Positions 8,690 through 16,147 of a stretch of 41,021 bases of DNA are shown one piece after another; the stretch's first letter is position 1; every line of letters begins with the position of its first letter. The translations under genes and the position numbers were made by a program. A model generated the notes under the pieces. That model was not told the DNA's origin. It did not search any database and saw nothing but the letters and a program-made list of their open reading frames with translations. Source of the stretch: Planctomycetales bacterium (lineage in GTDB: Bacteria; Planctomycetota; Planctomycetia; Pirellulales; Lacipirellulaceae). The DNA is taken from positions 1-41,021 of the forward strand of contig JAGQOW010000029.1 in NCBI GenBank assembly GCA_020427155.1. The letters run 5' to 3'.

Positions 8690-8747
8690 TTGGCGTCGGA
8701 GCCTTCGTTCGTTTGCTTGTCAACAACTTGCTAAAGTTAGTTCCCGG

Positions 8748-9887
8748 TTATTTGTGCTTGGAGTGCAGGAGCTGTCGCGCACTTTCCAATAGTTCCTGTT
8801 GAGCGGCGAGAATGTCGCCTAGGCGAGTCGGGCCGATGTCTCGCAACTGGCGGCGCATCTTTCTGGCTTGTGAGCGAGGAAGCCCTCGCAATACGCGCTT
8901 CATCAAAGTTTCGCTGGCTCCGGCTAATGCCAGAATGGCGACCTGCCGTTCGGTGCGGCTGAGCGCGGCGAGGATCGTGGTGTCATCCAAACGATCGAGG
9001 TCCTCCACAGGCCGAGAAGACATTATTGGGCCGGTCGGTGGCGGAACAGGCTTTGCCAGCGGGACCACCTTAGGGACCATCGGAGCTGCCGGAGTAACGG
9101 GCCGAGTCGTCAGCTCGAGCGGCTCTTGGCCTCTCCACTTACCGATGCGAGCCGCAATTGGCTTAGGGCTATCGATTCGCGCCGCGCTTTTTTCCAATCG
9201 CCCAGCCAGGCCAGGATCGCGCTTGCCTAAGAGGGTCAGAACTATTTTTCGCTGCGATTCGGGAGTGCAGCCGATGATCCGCTCGACAAGTTCGAGCCCG
9301 GCGGCCATACGCTGTCGTTGCTGGCGATGTTGGTCGATCCAAAGCGACAGTTGCGACTCGACTACATGGACGGTGTATTCGTCGGCTGTATCGCAGTTGG
9401 CCATTCTCGCCAGCACATCGGCTTGCACCGGGGCAGTAAATTTGGAAAGCAGCACTCCAGCACTTTCGGGAGCAAGCCTCGAAAGCACCATGGCGATCGT
9501 TTGAGGATGCTCAGCCGACAGCATGTCGACGACGGTTGTTGCTTCTGCGTCGGTGAGAGATTCGAGTGGCCGCATCGTGGGAAGGGTCGGAGAGGAATCA
9601 CTGAGTTCTTCCTCTTCGAAGCGAGCCAATAGCGAAGCGTCAAGCTCGACGCCATCGATTTTCGCAGGTCGTTCGGGCGCAGTACTTTGGCGGAATCTCT
9701 CGACGACTTTGCGCTGTTCTTCGGAGTCGACAGGCCCTAGAAGTTCTACCGCCTCGCGTACTGCGAGGGCATCCTCTGCGGGCATACTGTCCAGCAGGCG
9801 CTGGGCCCAATGTTCATCGAGCGAGGCAACCAGGATCGCGACTTCGCGGAGTTTTTGATTGCGAGAGTGAGTGTCTTTGATGCTCAT
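8748..9887 (-). CDS. fliG: Flagellar motor switch protein FliG, divergent
   Basis: FliG links the MS ring to the C ring and contacts the stator. The N-terminal domain (about 10-95) is weakly conserved. The middle domain (about 110-232) holds the EHPQT motif (126-130) and the helices GLELVERIIGCTPESQRK and GKRDPGLAGRLEKS. The C-terminal domain is at 295-375 (LDRLDDTTILAALS, LALAGASETLMK, IGPTRLGDILAAQQELLESA). At 379 residues it exceeds the usual 330-345 because of a Pro-rich segment (about 236-293) between these domains. In an ungapped comparison of the torque helix with E. coli FliG, K264 becomes A322, R281 becomes S339, D288 becomes R346 and D289 becomes Q347; only R297 (R355) is kept. It is 5 bp from fliF. 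Identity is firm by motifs and place; the stator contact is probably unusual. Confidence 0.88.
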   Translation of the reverse strand: MSIKDTHSRNQKLREVAILVASLDEHWAQRLLDSMPAEDALAVREAVELLGPVDSEEQRKVVERFRQSTAPERPAKIDGVELDASLLARFEEEELSDSSPTLPTMRPLESLTDAEATTVVDMLSAEHPQTIAMVLSRLAPESAGVLLSKFTAPVQADVLARMANCDTADEYTVHVVESQLSLWIDQHRQQRQRMAAGLELVERIIGCTPESQRKIVLTLLGKRDPGLAGRLEKSAARIDSPKPIAARIGKWRGQEPLELTTRPVTPAAPMVPKVVPLAKPVPPPTGPIMSSRPVEDLDRLDDTTILAALSRTERQVAILALAGASETLMKRVLRGLPRSQARKMRRQLRDIGPTRLGDILAAQQELLESARQLLHSKHK

Positions 9888-9892
9888 AAGGT

Positions 9893-11578
9893 TTATCCAG
9901 CGTTACCAATCCATGTGCGTAAAATCGCTGCTGCTGCGTCGGGGTCTTCGCGAACAATCTCGGTCAAATCCTCTTTCAGATTGGGCCCCTTGGTCAGCCG
10001 CAGTTTAGTTCGGCCTGTTTCCTTCTCGTCGGCTGAAGTCCCTCCTTCGCCACCTCCTGCGGCAGACCCTTCGGCACCCGTGGTGTTGAACGCCAGCGCA
10101 GCGGCATTGATACCGGCGTCTGGTTCCGAGGGAGGAATTGCCTTGACCATCGAACGCAGCATGACCAGGCTTACCATTGCAATCAGGGCCATGGTCATCG
10201 TGCCGAAATTCTGACTTGCCCAGGCCATTGCCTGGCTGGCAGTAGAGGGGGGCGCGATAGGTTCAGGCGTGAGCGACTCGAAGAAGGTAATCGCTACGTC
10301 CGAGAAGGCGTTTTCTGCAAGCTTTTTTGGCAACAGCTGAACAACCGCGTTCTCGATATTCTTTATTACTTCAACCTTGATTGGATCCAGGATTGCTTGA
10401 ATGTTGGCTGGAAGCGGTTGATCGACGTCGTTCCCCTTTTTTCGCTCTTGTTCGCGCCAAACGCTGACGAGATAGTCGGAAGGAACCGCGATTGCGACGC
10501 GGACATTCTCGGGAGTCATCCCGGTTTCGGTAAAGAACTCTTCCTTAGTAGGAATGAAGTTGTCAGCATCCGAGTTGTTGACGGTATTTCGGTTCTTGAC
10601 GGTGACTTGGGGTTCCTGATCGGCATTTCGAGTTGGGCCTTGAGACGTGAGACCGGGACGGCCGCCTTGATCTATCTCGGTTGTTTCACTTTCGTCGAGC
10701 AAGGTGGTCTCGCGCTGCGCGACGGCTTCGCCGTTGGGTTCGATCAGTTTGGTCGTGCGCTCGACTACGATGTCCAATTCGGCCGTGACCTGGACCCGTG
10801 CGCCGGGGACATCTCGAAGCAGGTCTTCGATGTTGGCTTTCATCAGCCGTTCGTAGGCCACTTTCTTTTGGAAGTAGGGGTCGTCGAACGATTCCGCAGA
10901 CACTTCGCCGTCGGCTCCGTACACGCCGCCCCCGCTGAGGTTGGTAACCGTGACGCCTTCGGGGCCCAGTCCGGCGATGGCGCTGGCGACGGCTTCTTTG
11001 ATTCGCTTGGCACGGCGAGGATCGATCGACTCTCCAGGAGTCGTGCGAATGGTAACAGTCGCCGTTGCTTCGGCTTCCTTCGAAAGGCCCCGGGGTTCTC
11101 GGATGTCGTAGATCACCTGGGCCTCTTCGATGCTATCCATCGCACGGATCATCATCGAAAGTTGCTGCTCGCGGGCAGCTTTGAGCCGCTGCCGGCGTGT
11201 TTCCCGGTCGGTGAAGGGGCTCAGATCGAGAGCATTCTCCAGCAAGGTATGGAAATTGGGAGGAAGTGCGCCTGCATCGGCTACCGCTGCGAGATACTCG
11301 GCTTTACTGCCGCGCGGAACACGGATTCGATTGCCGATTCGCTCGTACCCCGTTAGACCTGCCTGGGCAATTGCGGCTTCCGCACGGTCGGCGTCTCGAG
11401 GGGGCAAGAATTCGCCATTGAACAGAAAGTCGTCGGGCCCTGCCGATTGTTGCTGGACCAAATAGCCTAGGCTTACCACGATGACGCCCGACAGCAATAC
11501 CGCGGTCACCCGCGCAGCAGGAGTCATCGAAAGCAGTAGGTCGCGTACCTGAGTAATCGCCTGGTTCAAGAAATCCAT
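9893..11578 (-). CDS. fliF: Flagellar MS-ring protein FliF
   Basis: FliF forms the membrane MS ring, the platform for the rod, export gate and switch. The 561-residue chain has membrane helix 1 at about 22-42, the YscJ/FliF ring-building region (about 45-220, including DREPRGLSKE-like RGLSKEAEATATVTIRT), the FliF C-domain with a beta-collar region rich in polar residues (about 290-350), membrane helix 2 at about 457-477, and a cytoplasmic tail. The tail ends with the FliG-binding motif (about 535-561: LTEIVREDPDAAAAILRTWI). Length and order are normal. It follows fliE by 80 bp and precedes fliG by 5 bp. Confidence 0.96.
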   Translation of the reverse strand: MDFLNQAITQVRDLLLSMTPAARVTAVLLSGVIVVSLGYLVQQQSAGPDDFLFNGEFLPPRDADRAEAAIAQAGLTGYERIGNRIRVPRGSKAEYLAAVADAGALPPNFHTLLENALDLSPFTDRETRRQRLKAAREQQLSMMIRAMDSIEEAQVIYDIREPRGLSKEAEATATVTIRTTPGESIDPRRAKRIKEAVASAIAGLGPEGVTVTNLSGGGVYGADGEVSAESFDDPYFQKKVAYERLMKANIEDLLRDVPGARVQVTAELDIVVERTTKLIEPNGEAVAQRETTLLDESETTEIDQGGRPGLTSQGPTRNADQEPQVTVKNRNTVNNSDADNFIPTKEEFFTETGMTPENVRVAIAVPSDYLVSVWREQERKKGNDVDQPLPANIQAILDPIKVEVIKNIENAVVQLLPKKLAENAFSDVAITFFESLTPEPIAPPSTASQAMAWASQNFGTMTMALIAMVSLVMLRSMVKAIPPSEPDAGINAAALAFNTTGAEGSAAGGGEGGTSADEKETGRTKLRLTKGPNLKEDLTEIVREDPDAAAAILRTWIGNAG

Positions 11579-11658
11579 CCGTGGACCTTTTGTAGGAGAG
11601 TCGAGTATCTGGGGCTGACAAGCAGCCGAGAACTATCCAGTCTCTTAATTCGCAGACT

Positions 11659-11961
11659 CTAAACTCGTATGTCTTTTACTTCTTGATAGACTTGCATCAT
11701 TTTGTTTCGCATCTGCATCATCAGCCGGAAGGCCAAGTCTGCCTTTTGAACGGCAGTCATTACCTCCGCAGGGTTGACGTCGCCGCCGGTCATCAAAGAT
11801 TCGACTGCTTGATCAGCCTGCTGCTGCATCGAATTCACATCCTGAATGGAATCGAGCAGCATGTCCTTGAAGGAACCGGTCTCCGTGGTTGGCTTATTAG
11901 CGCCGGTAGCCTGGGTAAGCGCCGATTGGGGAGCCGACAATGTGTTGTTGATCGTATTCAT
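11659..11961 (-). CDS. fliE: Flagellar hook-basal body adaptor FliE
   Basis: FliE joins the MS ring and export gate to the proximal rod. The 100-residue protein has the family core: GSFKDMLLDSIQDVNSMQQQ, then an Ala/Glu helix, then VMTAVQKADLAFRLMMQMRN and VYQEVKDIRV at the C-terminus. An earlier in-frame ATG at 12018 would add 19 residues that do not resemble FliE. I prefer 11961 because AGGA lies about 9 nt upstream and the length fits the family (about 100-105). It sits between flgC (99 bp) and fliF (80 bp). Confidence 0.92.
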   Translation of the reverse strand: MNTINNTLSAPQSALTQATGANKPTTETGSFKDMLLDSIQDVNSMQQQADQAVESLMTGGDVNPAEVMTAVQKADLAFRLMMQMRNKMMQVYQEVKDIRV

Positions 11962-12060
11962 GGCGACGTCCTGCGGACTGTCGTCGGCGTTGGCCCCCCA
12001 ACGCACTGCGCTATACAACGACTCGACTAAGGGTTCAATTCTCTGAGGAAAGGTGACGGG

Positions 12061-12471
12061 TTACGCGAGTATTTGTAAGGTTCGTTGGCCAAGGTCTTTG
12101 GTGATTTCAATGACACCGATATTCGCCTCGTAGGCGCGGGTCGCCGCCAGAGCGTCGACAAACTCGGTTGTCATGTCGACGTTGGGATAGGCCACATAGC
12201 CGTCGGCGTTGGCGTCGGGATGTCCAGGTTCGAGCTTCAGTTTTGGTTCCACCTTCGAGTATTCGACGCTGGCCACCCGGACTCCCTGTCCTCCGGAGGA
12301 GGTAGTTACCGTGGTGTCGGTCTGAAAGGTGACGTAGCGTGGAGTATAGGGCTCGGCTTCGCCGTGTTCGTTGCGTGTAGTCGACATATTGGCCAGATTC
12401 GATGAAATCGCATCGAGTCGTGTGCGTTGGGCCACCAAAGCACTCGTGCTGACATCTAATGCGCTAAACAT
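12061..12471 (-). CDS. flgC: Flagellar proximal rod protein FlgC
   Basis: This 136-residue rod protein starts MFSALDVSTSALVAQRTRLD followed by AISSNLANMSTTRNEHGE, the rod/hook signature. PYTPRYVTFQ and VEYSKVEPKLKLEPGHPDA follow, and then the conserved C-terminal helix (VDMTTEFVDALAATRAYEAN, then KDLGQRTLQILA). It forms part of the proximal rod with FlgB, FlgF and FliE, exported through the type III apparatus. It is 30 bp from flgB. Length is normal. Confidence 0.95.
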   Translation of the reverse strand: MFSALDVSTSALVAQRTRLDAISSNLANMSTTRNEHGEAEPYTPRYVTFQTDTTVTTSSGGQGVRVASVEYSKVEPKLKLEPGHPDANADGYVAYPNVDMTTEFVDALAATRAYEANIGVIEITKDLGQRTLQILA

Positions 12472-12501
12472 GAAACTACGCTCCTATGGGGTGCCAAATG
12501 G

Positions 12502-12936
12502 CTACGGACGTTCGGTAACGGCAGCTTTGAGCAAATGGAATTGCGAGACCATCAGGCTCAGTGCCATATTGTGTTGGGCCTGGTTCTTGCTGATTTCGGC
12601 AACCTGCTTTTCGATGCTGATATCGCTATTATCGTGGTACAAGATGTTTTTCACTGCTTCACGAACTTCGTTCATGCCGTCATGGCCCGTCGCGGTCGTA
12701 CGACCAGCCAATTGGGCGTTGATGGCATAGGAGGGCGAAACGCCCGCTTGTCGACGGGCCTCAACCGCTTCCTTCAATCGCTTCTGGAACTCGACCGGCG
12801 AGATGTCCCGCGTCTTGTACCCCGGCGTATCGAGGTTGGCAATATTGCCCGCCAAGACGCCGTGTCGAGCCTGGGTAAAGTTGACCACTTGCTCGAGCAC
12901 CGGCACAGTTGACGAATTGAATAGCGATGACAGCAT
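12502..12936 (-). CDS. flgB: Flagellar proximal rod protein FlgB
   Basis: This 144-residue protein is the first gene of the operon. The signature region is ARHGVLAGNIANLDTPGYKT (about 24-43), followed by RDISPVEFQKRLKEAVEAR, and a C-terminal helix (about 95-140: HDNSDISIEKQVAEISKNQA, then MALSLMVSQFHLLKAAVTERP), all typical of FlgB. A GAGG Shine-Dalgarno precedes the ATG by about 6 nt. A sigma-54 promoter lies about 80 bp upstream, so the transcript leader would be about 68 nt. Confidence 0.95.
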   Translation of the reverse strand: MLSSLFNSSTVPVLEQVVNFTQARHGVLAGNIANLDTPGYKTRDISPVEFQKRLKEAVEARRQAGVSPSYAINAQLAGRTTATGHDGMNEVREAVKNILYHDNSDISIEKQVAEISKNQAQHNMALSLMVSQFHLLKAAVTERP

Positions 12937-13014
12937 CGTTTCCTCTTTGCTTAATGTTTCCTTCCCCCCAAGTTCAAGTTCTAAAGGATTGCCTCAACTG
13001 ACATGATCTATGAG

Positions 13015-13030
13015 GGCAATTGTTGTGCCA
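13015..13030 (-). promoter_or_regulatory. Sigma-54 (RpoN) promoter of the flgB operon
   Basis: Read on the minus strand this is TGGCACA-ACAA-TTGCC, against the consensus TGGCACG-N4-TTGCA/T. The invariant GG and GC are separated by exactly 10 bp. It lies in the only intergenic gap ahead of flgB, with the predicted start site near 13004. The gene just upstream on the same strand encodes an NtrC-family activator, the partner such a promoter requires. I did not identify upstream activator sites. Confidence 0.75.
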
Positions 13031-13138
13031 GAGCCCAGGCACGTTGCCCGACGAGCGGCTCTGAGCCCGCTTCTTGTTTCCTTAATTGCCCGCTGAGTTA
13101 ACTTTCCTTGTTTCGCGTTGTCTGTTGAAATACCTAAG

Positions 13139-14626
13139 TTACGCAGATTTCTTTCCTGGTAATTCGGCAGGAATTGCCGGTTCGACCGGCTGAGATTGCC
13201 GATGGCAGGCGTCGGTTTGCTGAATACTTTTGGCCCGGGGTGCGAAACCATAGCTGCGCAGTTTGCCGCTCAGTGTTCGTACGCCAATCCCCAGTGCTTC
13301 GGCAGTCTTCGCACGGTGTCCATCGTAGTGCTCCAGCGTGGCAACAATCATTTGTCGCTCGACTTCTTCCAGGCTTGTACCCACTGGGAGCGAGGCATCA
13401 TTCTCGATCGTCGCAATGTCGTCGGGCTGCTGAAGCCAAGGCCTTAGTTCGTCGGCCGAGATCGGCTGGCCATCATTGAGCACGCAGGCGCGGGTAATGA
13501 TGTTTTCCAACTCGCGGACGTTGCCTGGCCAGTGGTAAGCAGAGAAGAGTCGGCGAACATCTTGTTGAAACTGACAAGCGGGTTTGTTGAGTCGTTTGGC
13601 AGCGCGGGCCAGAAAGTAGTCTGCCAGCAAGTGGACATCGTCGCCTCGTTCTCTCAGCGGAGGCAGAATGAGCGGCACTACGGCAAGGCGATAGTAAAGG
13701 TCTTGACGAAATCTTCCGGCAGAGATTTCTTCGCTTAACTGGCGGTTGGTGCTGGCGACGATGCGGACGTCTGCCGTGCGTGTCTCGCTGCAACCCACGC
13801 GCTCGAAGGTTTTTTCCTGGAGCACTCGCAGCAGCTTGGCCTGGAGCGGCAAGTCGACCTCGGTGATTTCATCTAACAGAATCGTTCCTTGGTCAGCCAA
13901 TTCGAATCGACCAACCCGATCGTCGTCGGCTCCGGTAAATGCACCGCGTCGATGGCCGAAGAGTTCGCTCTCGGCCAACTGCGGCGAGAGCGACGGGCAG
14001 TTCAAGCTGACCAGTGGTCCGCCGTTGCGCCGGCTCAAAGCGTGAATGGCCCGAGCGACCAGTTCTTTGCCGGTCCCACTTTCGCCACATATCAGGACAG
14101 TTTCTTCAGTTGGTGCAACTTGAGCGATGCGCGCTCGCAGATTTTGCATTACCTGGCTTTCGGCAACCATTCCCAAGTCGTATTCCGCAGCGATCGAGAT
14201 ACGCGCTTTTTGGGTAGTAAGGTCGGGAGCCAGCAAACGACCTCGCTGGATGGCGCCTGCCACGAGCTCTTCGAGTTGAGCGACATTAAACGGCTTTTCC
14301 AGGTAGTCGAACGCCCCCAGCCGCATGGCTTCGACTGCCGAGGCAATCGTGGCATGGGCCGTTACCATCAGTACTTGCACTTCCAGACGGCGCTGGCTGA
14401 TTTGTCGAATGAACTCGACGCCGTCCATGCCTGGCATTTGCAGGTCAGTCACTACGACGTCGAACGTTTCTCGTTCGAGTTTGGGTAGGGCTTCGACGGC
14501 GCTTGCCGATCCGACCACAAAGTAACCTGCATGTCGCAGTACATCGGCGACCGATTCGCGCGCAGCGACGTTGTCGTCGACGACCAGCACTCGTCCCAGG
14601 TTGATCGTGCTTTGCAGACAACTCAT
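13139..14626 (-). CDS. NtrC-family sigma-54 response regulator (FlrC/FleR type)
   Basis: This 495-residue activator has a receiver domain at about 11-125 (phospho-acceptor D61 in VVVTDLQMPGMDG, conserved K111 in LEKPF). The sigma-54 AAA+ domain follows at about 150-385, with Walker A GESGTGKE (181-188), the sigma-54-contacting loop GAFTGAD (228-234) and Walker B ILLDEI. A Fis-type helix-turn-helix is at about 425-460 (AKTAEALGIGVRTLSGKLRSYG), and the tail is about 35 residues long. It is expected to activate sigma-54 promoters when phosphorylated by the kinase gene that overlaps its start by 4 bp. The flgB promoter lies just beyond its stop codon, so flagellar class II genes are the likely targets. 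The FlrC/FleR comparison is inferred from context. Confidence 0.93.
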   Translation of the reverse strand: MSCLQSTINLGRVLVVDDNVAARESVADVLRHAGYFVVGSASAVEALPKLERETFDVVVTDLQMPGMDGVEFIRQISQRRLEVQVLMVTAHATIASAVEAMRLGAFDYLEKPFNVAQLEELVAGAIQRGRLLAPDLTTQKARISIAAEYDLGMVAESQVMQNLRARIAQVAPTEETVLICGESGTGKELVARAIHALSRRNGGPLVSLNCPSLSPQLAESELFGHRRGAFTGADDDRVGRFELADQGTILLDEITEVDLPLQAKLLRVLQEKTFERVGCSETRTADVRIVASTNRQLSEEISAGRFRQDLYYRLAVVPLILPPLRERGDDVHLLADYFLARAAKRLNKPACQFQQDVRRLFSAYHWPGNVRELENIITRACVLNDGQPISADELRPWLQQPDDIATIENDASLPVGTSLEEVERQMIVATLEHYDGHRAKTAEALGIGVRTLSGKLRSYGFAPRAKSIQQTDACHRQSQPVEPAIPAELPGKKSA

Positions 14627-15528
14627 GCAGCAGCCCTCATAGCGCGTCTTGGCATGACGATGGTAAATGCCGCCCCGCCTTCTGGGCAGTTGACTACGGA
14701 AACGTGTCCGCCGTGGGTTTCGGCAATGCGGTGAACGATTGCCAGCCCCAGGCCTGTGCCGCCCGACTTGGTGGTGAAAAAAGGTTCAAAGACCTGATCA
14801 ATTTGTCCTTCGCTCAGCCCTGGTCCGCTGTCTGCGACTTCCAGTTCGAAGCCTTGCGGACCGTCGTACGAGGTAATGACCAGTTCGCCACCCTGAGGCA
14901 TCACATCGAGCGCGTTGAGCACCAGATTCATAATCGCACGTCGAAACATCTCGCGGTCGGCGCTCAGTTGGGTTTCTGGCGGCACATCGGCCAGTACGCG
15001 AATCGCTTGGGCGTCAAGTTGCGGCCCCATCGAGTCGCATATCTCGTTGACCAAATCGCGGACGTAGAACGTTTTCCAGTGCGGCTCACGGTGCGAAGTG
15101 AAATTCAGGAGATCATTCACGGTATTGTTCAGGGTAGTGAACCCTGCCTCGACCTTGTTGAGAATGTCCATGCTGCCAGAATCGTTTTTCAGGCGGCGTT
15201 CCAAAAGACTCAGATAAAGTGTGACCGGTACGAGGCTGTTTCTCACCTCGTGGGCGACATGGGAAGCCATGCGTCCCAAGTCTGCCAGCCGATTTTGCAG
15301 GGCAAGTTCTTTGTTCTTCGCCTCGAGTTCATTGGTAAGCCTGCCCACTTCTGCCTGCAGTATCTCGTGGGTTTGTTGCAGACGCACCGTCGCGTCGTGC
15401 CAGGCCGCCAGCACAGTTTCCAGGCTTGCATCTTGATTCAACGGCGGCAGATCGGCTCTTTCGTCATGAAGCGAAGGATCGGCTGCTGCGTCTTGCGCGG
15501 GATTGAAAAGGCGAATGGAACTTTTCAT
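14623..15528 (-). CDS. Soluble histidine kinase (FlrB/FleS type)
   Basis: This 301-residue sensor kinase has no membrane segment. A coiled coil (about 45-85) leads into the H-box (SHVAHEVRNSLVPV, phospho-acceptor H93). The ATPase domain shows the N-box RRAIMNLVLNALDVMP, G1 DSGPGL, F-box FEPFFTTKSGG and G2 GTGLGLAIVHRIAE. The stop codon overlaps the regulator's ATG (ATGA), so the two are translationally coupled and almost surely a cognate pair. A cytoplasmic kinase beside an NtrC-type regulator and flagellar genes recalls FlrB/FlrC and FleS/FleR, which sense basal-body assembly state. That signal is inferred. Confidence 0.93.
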   Translation of the reverse strand: MKSSIRLFNPAQDAAADPSLHDERADLPPLNQDASLETVLAAWHDATVRLQQTHEILQAEVGRLTNELEAKNKELALQNRLADLGRMASHVAHEVRNSLVPVTLYLSLLERRLKNDSGSMDILNKVEAGFTTLNNTVNDLLNFTSHREPHWKTFYVRDLVNEICDSMGPQLDAQAIRVLADVPPETQLSADREMFRRAIMNLVLNALDVMPQGGELVITSYDGPQGFELEVADSGPGLSEGQIDQVFEPFFTTKSGGTGLGLAIVHRIAETHGGHVSVVNCPEGGAAFTIVMPRRAMRAAA

Positions 15529-15560
15529 GTTTGGTAATGACTTGATTTTGAACGTCTTGA

Positions 15561-16082
15561 TTAAACTTCTGAATGAAGGTCGAGCGTAGGGCGCTCTCCA
15601 TCCGTAGCAAAGTGGGGTCCTGGGGCATGAAAGGCCGAGGATGTGGATCTCGGTTTAGGTGGTATGGACTGCTGCGCTTGGTATGCACTCCGGGCGGTAC
15701 TGGCTGCCTGGGCTGCTTGCAGTTGGTTAGCTACGCGATCGCGGCGCAATGTCATTTCCATCTCGTTTTGTTCTTCCAGTTGCATCACTTCTGCCAGAAG
15801 TTGCTGGCATTGGGCAGCTTGTTCGCTGCATCTTGTACGCTCTTCAGCCGACGGCCATTGGCGTTTGTCAGGGTCTTGGGAATGGAAGGGAGTAAGCTCA
15901 TGCTCGATGGCTTGGACTGCAACGATAAGTTGATTCTTGGCGCCCAACAAACGGAGCAGCGGACTCATTTCTCCCTGGGAGATGAGTTCCGCTTGCTTCA
16001 GACCCAGGTCTCGCAGCTGTTGCAAGCAACGGAGCCGTTTCGAGAGCAGGTCGGACAGTTTTTCGGTGGTGAGTTGTGTCAC
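15561..16082 (-). CDS. FlgN-like flagellar export chaperone
   Basis: This 173-residue protein is mostly helical. Residues 1-125 follow the FlgN pattern of long amphipathic helices: LSDLLSKRLRCLQQLRDLGL, KQAELISQGEMSPLLRLLG, AKNQLIVAVQAIEHELTPF, then a second helical hairpin. The last 40 residues are Pro/Ser-rich and probably disordered. FlgN chaperones deliver hook-filament junction proteins (FlgK, FlgL) to the export gate. The start is GTG at 16082 without a strong Shine-Dalgarno. It lies 32 bp before the kinase gene and 65 bp after the TPR gene, all co-directional. The family call is moderately supported, since FlgN proteins diverge strongly. Confidence 0.55.
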   Translation of the reverse strand: MTQLTTEKLSDLLSKRLRCLQQLRDLGLKQAELISQGEMSPLLRLLGAKNQLIVAVQAIEHELTPFHSQDPDKRQWPSAEERTRCSEQAAQCQQLLAEVMQLEEQNEMEMTLRRDRVANQLQAAQAASTARSAYQAQQSIPPKPRSTSSAFHAPGPHFATDGERPTLDLHSEV

Positions 16083-16147
16083 GATACTTCAGTTCGCGTG
16101 GCCTTGGATTCCAGGTTTCGAACGCCAGCATGCTAATCAGGCTGCGG

